Shown here: positions 32,921-41,762 of the stretch, in pieces | Numbering within the stretch: position 1 is the first letter of the stretch | How the letters are laid out: every line of letters starts with the position of its first letter | Source: Rhodobacteraceae bacterium XHP0102 | GTDB lineage: Bacteria; Pseudomonadota; Alphaproteobacteria; Rhodobacterales; Rhodobacteraceae | Length of the DNA stretch: 64,000 bases | Assembly: GCA_025751475.1 (NCBI GenBank) | Contig: JAOWLD010000003.1 | Location: 310,001 to 374,000, forward strand | Direction of reading: 5' to 3' | Translations under genes and position numbers: made by a program | The notes under the pieces: generated by a model | Seen by the model: the letters and a program-made list of their open reading frames with translations, nothing else | Database searches by the model: none | What the model was told of the DNA's origin: nothing

Positions 32921-33397
32921 GTGACGCGCCAAGTTATTTTGGCGACACTCCTAGGAGTGTCTGCAAGTGTCGCACACGCCGAGGTTGTGTCGCCTGCGGC
33001 GGTTGTGGCCAATGAATATGGAGAAATCAGCACCTCTCTCACGGGTGTCGCGGGCAATCCCGTGCGCGGTGCAGAGGTGATGACATCCCGCAGTTTGGGC
33101 AATTGCATCGCCTGCCATCAAGTCACGGCTTTGGAAGAATTTCCATTCCATGGCGAGGTGGGGCCATCCTTGGATGGTGCAGGTGCGCGTTGGGACGAGG
33201 CCGCGATGCGGGGCATTGTGGTCAATGCGAAAGCGATTTTCCCAGACTCCGTGATGCCCAGCTTTTACAAGGTTGATGGGTTCACCCGACCGGGGGACGC
33301 CTTTACGGGCAAGGCCGCGCCAGATGCGCTTGATCCGCTTTTGACGGCTCAGGACATCGAGGATGTGGTTGCCTATCTTTTGACCCTCACCGACTGA
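32921..33397 (+). CDS. soxX: Sulfur-oxidising cytochrome c subunit SoxX
   Basis: A 158-residue monoheme cytochrome c, partner of SoxA in the SoxAX complex that oxidatively attaches thiosulfate to SoxY. Signal peptide 1-20 (ending AHA), heme motif CIACH at 62-66, and the axial methionine is probably in SVMPSFYK near 111. The start codon is GTG, with GGGAGG 9 nt upstream. Confidence 0.94.
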   Translation: MTRQVILATLLGVSASVAHAEVVSPAAVVANEYGEISTSLTGVAGNPVRGAEVMTSRSLGNCIACHQVTALEEFPFHGEVGPSLDGAGARWDEAAMRGIVVNAKAIFPDSVMPSFYKVDGFTRPGDAFTGKAAPDALDPLLTAQDIEDVVAYLLTLTD

Positions 33398-33427
33398 TCG
33401 GTGACGTGTAGTAAGGAGAGAGATCGA

Positions 33428-33850
33428 ATGTCGCTTACGCGCAGAGAATTTGTTGGAACCAGCCTGACATCGGCGGCGGCTTTTGCGGCTTTCCCGTCCA
33501 TGTCTTTCGCCGCAACTGCGGATGAGGCAATCGCGGCCTACACAGGCGGCGCGGCCACATCGGATGCAGGGATCACCTTGATCGCGCCCGAAATTGCTGA
33601 AAATGGCAACACCGTGCAGATCGAGGTCAGCGCACCTGGTGCCGAGGAAATCATCATGTTTGCTGCAGGCAACCCAAACCCGAATGTTGCGACATTCAAG
33701 TTTGGCCCAATGTCAGGTTCGCAAGCGGCCACGACACGGATCCGTCTGGCAGGTGAGCAGGATGTGATCGCCATTGCGAAGATGCCTGATGGCAGCTTCC
33801 TCAAGGCTGTGTCCAACGTAAAAGTGACCATCGGCGGCTGCGGCGGCTAA
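33428..33850 (+). CDS. soxY: Sulfur carrier protein SoxY
   Basis: A 140-residue exported carrier. The Tat signal is LTRREFVG at residues 3-10. The mature immunoglobulin-like domain ends in the carrier motif GGCGG at 136-140, whose cysteine holds the sulfur intermediates that SoxAX, SoxB and SoxCD process. AAGGAGAG precedes ATG 33428, and the nine-codon upstream extension would bury the Tat motif. Confidence 0.95.
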   Translation: MSLTRREFVGTSLTSAAAFAAFPSMSFAATADEAIAAYTGGAATSDAGITLIAPEIAENGNTVQIEVSAPGAEEIIMFAAGNPNPNVATFKFGPMSGSQAATTRIRLAGEQDVIAIAKMPDGSFLKAVSNVKVTIGGCGG

Positions 33851-33869
33851 TAGGCAAAGGGTTAGAGAA

Positions 33870-34199
33870 ATGGCAGAGAATGTAACACCCCGCGTGCGCG
33901 CACCGCGCGAAGCTTCGGTTGGCGAAGTGGTTTCGGTCCGCACCTTGATCAGCCACCCCATGGAAAGCGGTATGCGCCGCGATGGTGATGGCAATGTGAT
34001 CCCACGCTCGATCATCAATCGCTTTGTCTGCACCTTTAATGGTGAGGTTGTGGTTGATGTGACGATGGAACCCTCCATCGCGACAAACCCATATTTCCAA
34101 TTCGAAGCCAAGGTGATGGAGTCGGGCACGTTCAACTTCACTTGGTATGATGATGATGGTTCGGTTTACGAGGACAGCTCTGACATCACCGTAAGCTGA
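33870..34199 (+). CDS. soxZ: SoxZ, partner of the SoxY carrier
   Basis: A 109-residue immunoglobulin-fold protein without a signal peptide, exported piggyback with SoxY through Tat. Family features are RVRAPREASVGEVVSVRTLI near the start, HPMESGMRRDGDG and FNFTWYDDDGSV near the C-terminus. 19 bp downstream of soxY. Confidence 0.95.
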   Translation: MAENVTPRVRAPREASVGEVVSVRTLISHPMESGMRRDGDGNVIPRSIINRFVCTFNGEVVVDVTMEPSIATNPYFQFEAKVMESGTFNFTWYDDDGSVYEDSSDITVS

Positions 34200-34227
34200 T
34201 CTGTTCCATCGCAAGGGAGGGCGAAGG

Positions 34228-35091
34228 ATGACAGGACAAACGAAACGCGCCGTCGCGGCCATGGCGTTGTTGGCCTTTTCCGCGTCCTCATTGGCGCTTT
34301 GGGCCGATGAGGATGCCGACCTGGTGGTCAATGGCGAGATTGAAATGATCGTGCGCACGGAGGCGCCCGCCCATCTCGATGGGGCGCTGCGCACGATCTA
34401 TTCGGGTTGGGTGTTTCGGCAGGATGACACCCAAGCCATGCAAATGGATGATTTCGACAATCCAGGTATGCTGTTCGCAGAACAGGGTCAGGAATTGTTC
34501 AACACGGCCATGGGTGCAAATGGCGAAAGCTGCGCCTCATGTCACGCCAATGCCGAAGACCTGACCCGCGTGCGCGCGACTTATCCCAAATGGGATGAGG
34601 CGCATGGTGCCGTGCAAACGGTCGAAATGCAGGTTCAGGAATGCCAGACCGAAAGCATGGGCATGGCCGAAGCATGGGGGCAAAACTCGCAAGAGATGCT
34701 CAACATGACCGCCTATATCGCGTCCATCGGGCGGGGGCAGGTGATTGATGTGGCCATCGATGGTCCTGCACAGGCGACATGGGAGGCGGGCAAAGAGATT
34801 TACTACACCCGCTACGGCCAGTTGGAACTGAGCTGCGCGAATTGCCACGAACAAAACTATGGCAATTACATCCGTGCGGATCACCTGAGCCAAGGCCAGA
34901 TCAACGGCTTTCCGACCTATCGTCTGAAGAATGCGCGGCTCAATGGCACGCATAACCGTTTCCGTGGCTGTATCCGTGACACCCGCGGCGAGACTTTCGC
35001 GATTGGCAGCGATGAGTTCATCGCGCTTGAGCTTTATGTCGCCTCGCGCGGCAATGGTCTGACGGTCGAAGGGCCTTCGGTTCGAAACTGA
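34228..35091 (+). CDS. soxA: Diheme cytochrome c SoxA
   Basis: A 287-residue periplasmic cytochrome, catalytic subunit of SoxAX. Signal peptide about 1-27. Heme motifs CASCH at 102-106 and CANCH at 203-207 make this the diheme type. C139 and C248 (RGCIRDTRGE) are the candidate axial cysteines; C248 matches the cysteine persulfide ligand of the catalytic heme. GGGAGGGCGAAGG lies directly before the ATG. Confidence 0.95.
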   Translation: MTGQTKRAVAAMALLAFSASSLALWADEDADLVVNGEIEMIVRTEAPAHLDGALRTIYSGWVFRQDDTQAMQMDDFDNPGMLFAEQGQELFNTAMGANGESCASCHANAEDLTRVRATYPKWDEAHGAVQTVEMQVQECQTESMGMAEAWGQNSQEMLNMTAYIASIGRGQVIDVAIDGPAQATWEAGKEIYYTRYGQLELSCANCHEQNYGNYIRADHLSQGQINGFPTYRLKNARLNGTHNRFRGCIRDTRGETFAIGSDEFIALELYVASRGNGLTVEGPSVRN

Positions 35092-35131
35092 TTTGCTGCT
35101 GCCCGTCTCGGGGAAACTCGGGGCGGGCGTT

Positions 35132-35151
35132 TTGCATCAAAACATATGCAA
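35132..35151. promoter_or_regulatory. TTGCAT inverted repeat upstream of soxB
   Basis: TTGCAT at 35132-35137 and ATGCAA at 35146-35151 form a perfect 6-bp inverted repeat with an 8-nt spacer, 24 bp before the soxB start. Just before it, a GC-rich stem region (35101-35128, GCCCG/CGGGC) followed by GTTTT may act as a partial terminator. Candidate internal SoxR-type site. Confidence 0.45.
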
Positions 35152-35175
35152 TTTATAGAATGTGAGTAAAGCAAC

Positions 35176-36870
35176 ATGATCGCACGCCGCCATTTCCTTC
35201 AGGCCGCCATGGCAACAACCGCGCTTTATGGGGCGTCTGGCTTTGGCAATTGGGCCAAACTGGCCGCGCAACAAACCCTCACGCAGGAGGATTTGATCGG
35301 CACAGGTGGGGCGGGCAATGTCACCTTGATCCACATCACCGATATCCACGCGCAGACCCAACCGATTTACTTCCGCGAGCCTGAGTTCAACTTGGGCGTT
35401 GGCACGGCCAAGGGGGTGGTGCCGCATTTGACGGGTGCAGATTTCCGCGCCGCCTATGGCATCAGCGCAGGCAGCCATCTTGATTATGCGCTGACCTACA
35501 GCGATTTTTCCGCGCTGGCGCAATCCTATGGGCGCATGGGCGGGTTGGATCGCATTGCAACCGTGGTCAATGCCATTCGCGCCGAACGGCCAGAGGCGAT
35601 TATCCTTGACGGCGGCGACACATGGCAAGGATCGCTGCCCGCATTGCGCACGGATGGTCAAGACATGGTCGATTTGTTCAATGCGCTTGGGGTCGAGGCG
35701 ATGACCTCGCATTGGGAATTCACGCTCGGCTCTGATCGCGTGCATGAGATTATCGAAAACTCGCTGCAACCCGCTTTCTTGGGCGCAAATATTTTCGATG
35801 CCGAATGGGATGAACCCGTTTTCGATGATTACAAATTGTTTGAGCGGGGCGGCACGATGGTCGCCGTCATCGGGCAGGCTTTCCCCTATATGCCGATTGC
35901 AAATCCAGGTTGGATGTTCCCCGAATATAGTTTCGGCTTGCGCCGTGAACGCATTGCTGAAGTGGTGGAGGAGGTGCGCGGTCTGGGCGCCGAGGTGGTT
36001 GTGCTGCTGTCGCATAACGGCTTTGACACGGACCGCCAATTTGCCCGCGACATTCCAGGCATTGACGTGATCCTGACGGGGCATACCCATGACGCGCTGC
36101 CCGATGCGGTGCAGGTCGGCAATACCTTCTTGATTGCCTCAGGCAGCCACGGAAAATTCGTCAGTCGCGTGGATCTGGATGTGCGCGATGGCGGGTTGAA
36201 GGGTTTGACCCATCGTTTGATCCCGATTTTCTCGGATGTCATTGCCCCCGATCCCACCATGGCCGCGTTGGTTGCACAAAGCCGAGCGCCCTACGAAGCG
36301 GAAATGAGCGAGGTGATTGGCACGGCAGGGGGTCTGTTGTTCCGCCGTGGCAATTTCAACGGCACATGGGATGATGTGATCTGTAATGCCCTGATCAGCC
36401 AACGGGATGCGCAAATCGCGCTGTCGCCAGGCTTCCGTTGGGGGGCAAGCGTCTTGCCCGGTCAGGCGATCACCCGTGAAGACATCTTTAACGCCACCGC
36501 CATGAGTTATCCGCAGGCCTATCGCACCGAGATGACAGGCGAATTCCTGAAAATCGTGATGGAGGATGTGGCCGATAATATCTTCAACCCTGATCCTTAT
36601 TATCAGCAGGGCGGGGATATGGTCCGCGTGGGGGGCATGGGATATCGCATTGATGTCAACGCACCCGCAGGCAGCCGTATTTCCGAGATGACCTTGCTCG
36701 AAACAGGCGAGGCGATTGACCCTGCAAAATCCTATGTGGTGGCGGGTTGGGCCAGTGTCAATGAAGGCACCGAAGGCCCTGCGATCTGGGATGTGGTCGA
36801 GAACCACATTCGCGCCGAAGGCACCGTAAACGTGAACCCCAATACCAGTGTCGATGTTGTCGCGGGCTGA
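35176..36870 (+). CDS. soxB: Thiosulfohydrolase SoxB
   Basis: A 564-residue periplasmic enzyme of the 5'-nucleotidase/dimanganese family that releases sulfate from SoxY-bound cysteine S-sulfonate. Tat signal IARRHFLQAA. Metal and catalytic motifs: HITDIHAQ (D56, H58), GGDTWQGS near 146, SHNGFDTD near 277 and TGHTHD near 302. Start 35176 gives a Tat signal at the very N-terminus. Confidence 0.96.
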   Translation: MIARRHFLQAAMATTALYGASGFGNWAKLAAQQTLTQEDLIGTGGAGNVTLIHITDIHAQTQPIYFREPEFNLGVGTAKGVVPHLTGADFRAAYGISAGSHLDYALTYSDFSALAQSYGRMGGLDRIATVVNAIRAERPEAIILDGGDTWQGSLPALRTDGQDMVDLFNALGVEAMTSHWEFTLGSDRVHEIIENSLQPAFLGANIFDAEWDEPVFDDYKLFERGGTMVAVIGQAFPYMPIANPGWMFPEYSFGLRRERIAEVVEEVRGLGAEVVVLLSHNGFDTDRQFARDIPGIDVILTGHTHDALPDAVQVGNTFLIASGSHGKFVSRVDLDVRDGGLKGLTHRLIPIFSDVIAPDPTMAALVAQSRAPYEAEMSEVIGTAGGLLFRRGNFNGTWDDVICNALISQRDAQIALSPGFRWGASVLPGQAITREDIFNATAMSYPQAYRTEMTGEFLKIVMEDVADNIFNPDPYYQQGGDMVRVGGMGYRIDVNAPAGSRISEMTLLETGEAIDPAKSYVVAGWASVNEGTEGPAIWDVVENHIRAEGTVNVNPNTSVDVVAG

Positions 36871-36905
36871 ACCCCGACCCCCGCGCGCTTTTTGAAGGAG
36901 CTGAC

Positions 36906-38174
36906 ATGGCTAAAGACAACTCATTTACCCCATCACGGCGGCAATTCCTGAAAGGGGCTGCTGTCACAGGTGGTGCGCTTGCCGCAGGCAAGGTTTATGC
37001 ACAGGCCGCCCCTGATCCCCTGATCACGGAGATGCAGCCTTGGACACAGTATCTTGGCCCAGGCGTGGATGCCGCCCCCTATGGCGTGCCCTCCCCGCAT
37101 GAGGCCCATGTGGTGCGCCGCAACGTGCCATGGTTGACCGCCGACAGTGTGTCATCGGTGAATTTCACGCCTCTGCACGAGTTGGACGGGATCATCACCC
37201 CCAATGGCCTGTGCTTTGAACGCCACCACAGCGGTGTGGCCGAAATCGCGCCAGAGGATCATCGCCTGATGATCAACGGATTGGTCGATAATCCTCTTGT
37301 GTTCACGATGCAGGATATCATGCGCTTCCCGCGGGAAAACCGTGTCTACTTCCTTGAGTGCGCGGCGAACACGGGCATGGAATGGCGCGGTGCGCAGCTG
37401 AACGGGTGTCAGTTCACCCATGGGATGATCCATAACGTGGTCTACACGGGTGTGCCCTTGCGCCTGCTTTTGGAAGAGGCAGGGGTCAAAACCAATGGCA
37501 CATGGATTTTGCCTGAAGGGGCCGATGCCTCGGGCATGACCCGTTCGATCCCCATGGAAAAGGCGCTTGATGATTGTCTTGTTGCGTTCAAGATGAACGG
37601 CGAGGCGCTGCGCCCCGAGCAAGGCTATCCGTTGCGTCTGGTTGTGCCAGGCTGGGAAGGCAATATGTGGGTCAAGTGGTTGCGCCGCATCGAAGTGGGC
37701 GATCAACCCTGGCACCACCGCGAGGAGACCTCGAAATATACCGACCTTCTTGAAAACGGACAGGCGCGCCGCTTCACATGGGAGATGGATGCGAAATCCG
37801 TCATCACAAACCCGAGCCCGCAAGCGCCCATCACCCATGGGCCAGGGCCAACCGTTTTGACGGGTGTAGCATGGTCAGGCCGTGGAACGATCCCACGCGT
37901 GGATGTCACGCTGGATGGCGGCATCACATGGCATCAGGCGCGGATGTCTGGCCCGTCTTTGGATAAATCCATGCATCGTTTCTATTTTGAATTCGATTGG
38001 GACGGGCGTCCGTTGCTGTTGCAAAGCCGTGCCCATGACAGCACAGGCTATGTGCAGCCCACCAAGGAAATGCTGCGTCATGCGCGCGGCGAGAACTCCA
38101 TCTACCACAATAACGGTATCCAAACTTGGGCGGTGGACGAAAACGGCAATGCCGAAAATGTGGAGGTCGGATAA
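36906..38174 (+). CDS. soxC: Sulfane dehydrogenase subunit SoxC (molybdenum)
   Basis: A 422-residue sulfite-oxidase-family molybdoprotein; with SoxD it oxidises the SoxY-bound sulfane sulfur by six electrons. Tat signal SRRQFLKGA. FERHHSGV near residue 99 and the molybdenum-ligand cysteine in ECAANTGMEWRG near 152, then the C-terminal dimerisation domain. TGAAGGAG precedes the start. The presence of SoxCD means full oxidation without obligatory sulfur globules. Confidence 0.95.
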   Translation: MAKDNSFTPSRRQFLKGAAVTGGALAAGKVYAQAAPDPLITEMQPWTQYLGPGVDAAPYGVPSPHEAHVVRRNVPWLTADSVSSVNFTPLHELDGIITPNGLCFERHHSGVAEIAPEDHRLMINGLVDNPLVFTMQDIMRFPRENRVYFLECAANTGMEWRGAQLNGCQFTHGMIHNVVYTGVPLRLLLEEAGVKTNGTWILPEGADASGMTRSIPMEKALDDCLVAFKMNGEALRPEQGYPLRLVVPGWEGNMWVKWLRRIEVGDQPWHHREETSKYTDLLENGQARRFTWEMDAKSVITNPSPQAPITHGPGPTVLTGVAWSGRGTIPRVDVTLDGGITWHQARMSGPSLDKSMHRFYFEFDWDGRPLLLQSRAHDSTGYVQPTKEMLRHARGENSIYHNNGIQTWAVDENGNAENVEVG

Positions 38175-38175
38175 G

Positions 38176-39228
38176 ATGAATAAGGTAATTGGTCTCTCCG
38201 CAGCCCTGTTGATGGGCGGCGCAAGCCTCGCTTTTGCAGAAAACGCCGCCCCCTCGCGGGAGGGTGGCTACGGTCTTGGCCGCACGGCTTTGCCCGAAGA
38301 AATCGCGGCATGGGATATTGATGTGCGCCCTGATGGCCAAGGTCTGCCTGTTGGGGCAGGTGATGTGTTCACAGGCGAAGAATTGTGGATTGATAATTGC
38401 GCTGCCTGCCATGGCGATTTCGGTGAAGCGGTTGACCGTTGGCCCGTGATCGCGGGTGGATTTGGCACCTTGGACGGTGAAGACCCCGTGAAAACGGTTG
38501 GCTCATACTGGCCTTACCTATCGACCGTCTGGGATTATGTGAACCGCGCCATGCCCTATGGCAATGCGCAAAGCCTAAGCGCAGATGAGGTTTACGCGAT
38601 TGTGGCCTACATCATGTATTCCAACAATCTGGTCGATGATGATTTTGAATTGTCGAACGAGAATTTCCTTGAAGTGCGCCTGCCGAATGAAGAGAATTTC
38701 TTCATGGATGACCGCGCGGAGGTGGAATTGGCCGAGTTCAGCAAAGAGCCTTGCATGGAAAACTGCGCCGAAAGCGTGGAGATCGTCAAACGTGCTGCGG
38801 TTCTTGATGTGACGCCAGAAACCGAAGGTGGCGCGGCCGTGGTCGAGATGGCCTCTGCCGAAGCCGCGCCAGAGCCAACCCCTGCTGCCGATACGGGGCC
38901 TGATCCTGCATTGGTGGCGGCGGGCGAGGATTTGTTCCGCTCCTGCCGCTCCTGCCACCAAATTGGTGAGGGCGCGCGCAATGGGGCAGGGCCACAGCTC
39001 AACGGTATCTATGGCGCAACCTTTGCTCATGCGGACGGGTTCCGCTATTCGCCCGCCTTCGAGGCCGCCCGCGATGAGGGCCGCGTTTGGGATGACGAGG
39101 CATTGACGGGTTATCTGATGGACCCGCGCGGCTATCTGCCCAACAACCGCATGGCCTTCCGCGGGCTGCGCGACACGGCCGAGGCCGAGGCGATCATTGC
39201 CTATCTGCGTTCCGCAGGAGGGGAGTGA
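38176..39228 (+). CDS. soxD: Diheme cytochrome SoxD
   Basis: A 350-residue diheme cytochrome c, electron-accepting subunit of SoxCD. Signal peptide 1-21 (ending AFA). Heme motifs CAACH at 75-79 and CRSCH at 257-261, with a Cys-x3-Cys (CMENC) and an Ala/Pro-rich linker between the two domains. The start is 1 bp after the soxC stop. Its C-terminal heme domain resembles the first domain of the next gene. Confidence 0.94.
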   Translation: MNKVIGLSAALLMGGASLAFAENAAPSREGGYGLGRTALPEEIAAWDIDVRPDGQGLPVGAGDVFTGEELWIDNCAACHGDFGEAVDRWPVIAGGFGTLDGEDPVKTVGSYWPYLSTVWDYVNRAMPYGNAQSLSADEVYAIVAYIMYSNNLVDDDFELSNENFLEVRLPNEENFFMDDRAEVELAEFSKEPCMENCAESVEIVKRAAVLDVTPETEGGAAVVEMASAEAAPEPTPAADTGPDPALVAAGEDLFRSCRSCHQIGEGARNGAGPQLNGIYGATFAHADGFRYSPAFEAARDEGRVWDDEALTGYLMDPRGYLPNNRMAFRGLRDTAEAEAIIAYLRSAGGE

Positions 39229-39231
39229 TAT

Positions 39232-39921
39232 ATGCGCCAAATTGGCCAATTTGGTCTCGCAGTTGCCTTTCTGACAGCGCTCTCCTCCCCCGCGCTGTCA
39301 GAAGGTGATGCAAGTCGCGGAGAGGCAGCCTACCGCCCCTGCGCGGCTTGCCACATGATCGGAGAGGGCGCGATCAATCGCGTTGGCCCCCATTTGGAGG
39401 GTTTGATGGGCCGCCCTGTGGGCGGTTTGTCCGATTACCGTTATTCCGACACGCTTGTGAACGCGGGTGCAAACGGGGTGACATGGACCGAAGACAATCT
39501 GGATCGGTTTCTGGAGGATCCCCAAGGCTATTACCGTGGCACCAGAATGGTGTTTCGCGGTATTTCCGATGCGCAAACCCGCGCTGATCTGGTGGCCTAT
39601 ATTGTGCAGGAGGCGGGCAGTTATGACAGCGCCGCCGCACCAAGCACGGGTGAAGTGCCGCCAGAAATCGCCGCAGTGCTGGCGATTGAAGGGGATTTCG
39701 CCTATGGTGAATATCTGTCTTCGGAATGCACCGCCTGTCATGCCAATCAATCGGGCGGCGATATTCCAGGCATCGCAGGGCTTGCGCCTTCAACATTTAT
39801 TCATGCGCTGATGAGCTATAAAATCGGAGAGCGTGAGCACCAAGTGATGACCATGCTTGTCAATCGCTTGGGGGATGAAGAGATTGCCGCTTTGGCGGCA
39901 TATTTTGCCACTGTCGAATAG
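39232..39921 (+). CDS. soxE: Diheme cytochrome c SoxE
   Basis: A 229-residue periplasmic diheme cytochrome. Signal peptide about 1-23, heme motifs CAACH at 37-41 and CTACH at 166-170. The first domain resembles the SoxD C-terminal domain, the second a class I cytochrome c-553/c4 type. It is the probable partner of the flavoprotein SoxF, as in flavocytochrome c. Starts 3 bp after soxD with GGAGGGGAG upstream. Confidence 0.9.
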   Translation: MRQIGQFGLAVAFLTALSSPALSEGDASRGEAAYRPCAACHMIGEGAINRVGPHLEGLMGRPVGGLSDYRYSDTLVNAGANGVTWTEDNLDRFLEDPQGYYRGTRMVFRGISDAQTRADLVAYIVQEAGSYDSAAAPSTGEVPPEIAAVLAIEGDFAYGEYLSSECTACHANQSGGDIPGIAGLAPSTFIHALMSYKIGEREHQVMTMLVNRLGDEEIAALAAYFATVE

Positions 39922-39965
39922 GAACGAACAGGACAGGGCAGGCAACCAAAAGGGAGGAATTTGGA

Positions 39966-41237
39966 ATGCCACTTGATAGAAGACAATTTCTGGGCAGCGC
40001 AGCCGCGCTGACCGCCACACTGGCCGCGCCGATGGTGGCGCGGGCCCAAACCGCCCCCCATGTGGTGGTGGTGGGCGGCGGCGCAGGCGGGGCCACCGCA
40101 GCGCGCTATGTCGCAACGGGCAGCAACGGTGCCATCAATGTGACCTTGGTGGAACCAAGCCGCGCGTATTACACCTGCTTCTTCTCGAACCTCTATCTTG
40201 GTGGCTTCCTGAATATGGACAGCCTTGGCCACAGCTATGGCACCTTGGCGTCGAATTTCGGGATCAACGTGGTGCATGATTGGGCCATCGGTGTGGATCG
40301 CGATGCCAAGACCGTAACCCTCGCAGGCGGGGCAACCCTGTCCTATGATCGCCTTGTTCTCAGCCCTGGGATCGATTTTGTCGAGGGCAGCGTGCCAGGC
40401 TGGTCCACTGCCGCGCAAAACGCCATGCCCCACGCCTATAAAGCAGGCAGCCAAACCGAGTTGCTGCGCGCGCAGGTGATGAATATGCGCGAAGGCGGTG
40501 TCTTTGCCATGGTTGCGCCCCCCAATCCCTATCGCTGCCCCCCTGGGCCATATGAGCGCGTCTCGATGGTGGCGCATATGCTCAAGCAAAACAATCCAAC
40601 CGCGAAAATCCTGATCGTAGACCCCAAGGAGTCCTTCTCCAAGCAAGGTCTGTTTGAGGATGGCTGGCAGCGCCATTACACGGGTATGATCGAGCGGATC
40701 GGCCCTGATTTCGGCGCAACCAATGTCTCGGTCGACCCTGATGCGATGACCATCAATATTGATGGCAATGTCGAGCAGGTTGATGTCTGTAACGTCATTC
40801 CTGCACAGCGCGCAGGAAAGATTGCGGAAATGGCGGGCATCACCGATGGCAATTGGGCGCCTGTTTCGGCCTATGATCTCGCCTCGAAGATGGATGAAAA
40901 CATCCATGTGTTGGGGGATGCCGCCGCACAAGGCGATATGCCCAAATCGGGCTTCTCGGCCAACAGCCAAGCGAAGGTCTGTGCCAATGCAATCGTTGCT
41001 GCATTGGCCGGTGGCCGTGCCTTCCCGCCGCGGTTTGCCAACACCTGCTGGTCGCTTATTGATACCAATGATGGGATCAAGGTCGGGGCAACCTATGAGG
41101 CCACGGACGAAGGCATTAAATCCACGTCAAGCTTCGTCAGCCAAGTGGGCGAGGATGCCGCCACCCGCGAGACCACCTATCGCGAAAGCCTTGGGTGGTA
41201 TGATGCGATCACCGAAGATATGTTCGGAACCGCGTAA
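39966..41237 (+). CDS. soxF: Flavoprotein SoxF (flavocytochrome c sulfide dehydrogenase type)
   Basis: A 423-residue FAD protein with a Tat signal (DRRQFLGS). The dinucleotide-binding motif VVVGGGAGGATAAR spans 34-47. The cysteine in YYTCFFSN (C71) matches the FAD-linking cysteine of flavocytochrome c, and YRCPPGPYERVSM near 190 holds the redox cysteine. It oxidises sulfide and in Paracoccus helps keep Sox active. GGGAGG precedes the start. Confidence 0.92.
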   Translation: MPLDRRQFLGSAAALTATLAAPMVARAQTAPHVVVVGGGAGGATAARYVATGSNGAINVTLVEPSRAYYTCFFSNLYLGGFLNMDSLGHSYGTLASNFGINVVHDWAIGVDRDAKTVTLAGGATLSYDRLVLSPGIDFVEGSVPGWSTAAQNAMPHAYKAGSQTELLRAQVMNMREGGVFAMVAPPNPYRCPPGPYERVSMVAHMLKQNNPTAKILIVDPKESFSKQGLFEDGWQRHYTGMIERIGPDFGATNVSVDPDAMTINIDGNVEQVDVCNVIPAQRAGKIAEMAGITDGNWAPVSAYDLASKMDENIHVLGDAAAQGDMPKSGFSANSQAKVCANAIVAALAGGRAFPPRFANTCWSLIDTNDGIKVGATYEATDEGIKSTSSFVSQVGEDAATRETTYRESLGWYDAITEDMFGTA

Positions 41238-41251
41238 ATTTCACCTTTTGG

Positions 41252-41274
41252 CAGGGGCGTCTACTGCGCCCCTG
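41252..41274 (+). other. Stem-loop after soxF
   Basis: CAGGGGCG at 41252-41259 pairs with CGCCCCTG at 41267-41274 over a 7-nt loop, 15 bp after soxF and 30 bp before the DUF302 gene. No T run follows, so it is more likely a processing or stability hairpin than a full terminator; transcription into the DUF302-hemA pair is plausible. Confidence 0.6.
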
Positions 41275-41303
41275 TCACACCCATCTCAAAGGAGTTGACC
41301 CTG

Positions 41304-41762
41304 ATGAAATCCACCTTGTTGTCTCGCATGATGATTGGTCTGTCCTTGGGTTTGGTCCTGACCGCCGCACCGCAAGCGGGGCTTGCGCAAGATGCGGTGT
41401 TTTACGAATTTGACGGCAGTTTCGATGATGCCACCTTCGCAGTGGAAAACACCATCATCGGACGTGGTCTGGTGATTGATTATGTCTCGCACACGGGTGA
41501 TATGCTCAACCGCACCGCCGCCGATATGGGCAGCGATGTGGTGATTTTTGACCGTGCAGATATTTTCCTGTTCTGCTCTGCCGCCATTTCGCGCCGCGTG
41601 ATGGAGGCCGACCCCGCCAATATCGCGCATTGTCCCTATAATATCTTTGTGACGGATCGCGATGGGGTGGTGCAAATTGGCCACCGCACCTATCCTGATG
41701 GCCCCATGCAAGAGGTCGAGGCGATGCTGGATGCGATTATCCTTGAGGCGCGTGGCCGATGA
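41304..41762 (+). CDS. Exported DUF302-domain protein
   Basis: A 152-residue periplasmic protein with signal peptide 1-28 (ending GLAQ). The DUF302 core includes [18 protein letters not shown], a [14 protein letters not shown] segment and [18 protein letters not shown] near the C-terminus. Two cysteines lie in this region (about 91 and 111). DUF302 proteins recur beside sulfur-oxidation genes but have no fixed activity. Start 41304 has AAAGGAG; the last four bases are also the hemA start (ATGA). Confidence 0.8.
   Translation: MKSTLLSRMMIGLSLGLVLTAAPQAGLAQDAVFYEFDGSFDDATFAVENTIIGRGLVIDYVSHTGDMLNRTAADMGSDVVIFDRADIFLFCSAAISRRVMEADPANIAHCPYNIFVTDRDGVVQIGHRTYPDGPMQEVEAMLDAIILEARGR

Noticed and set aside
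35092-35131. Strong terminator between soxA and soxB
   Set aside because: The stem is short and interrupted, and the sox genes downstream share one function and direction; at most it attenuates.
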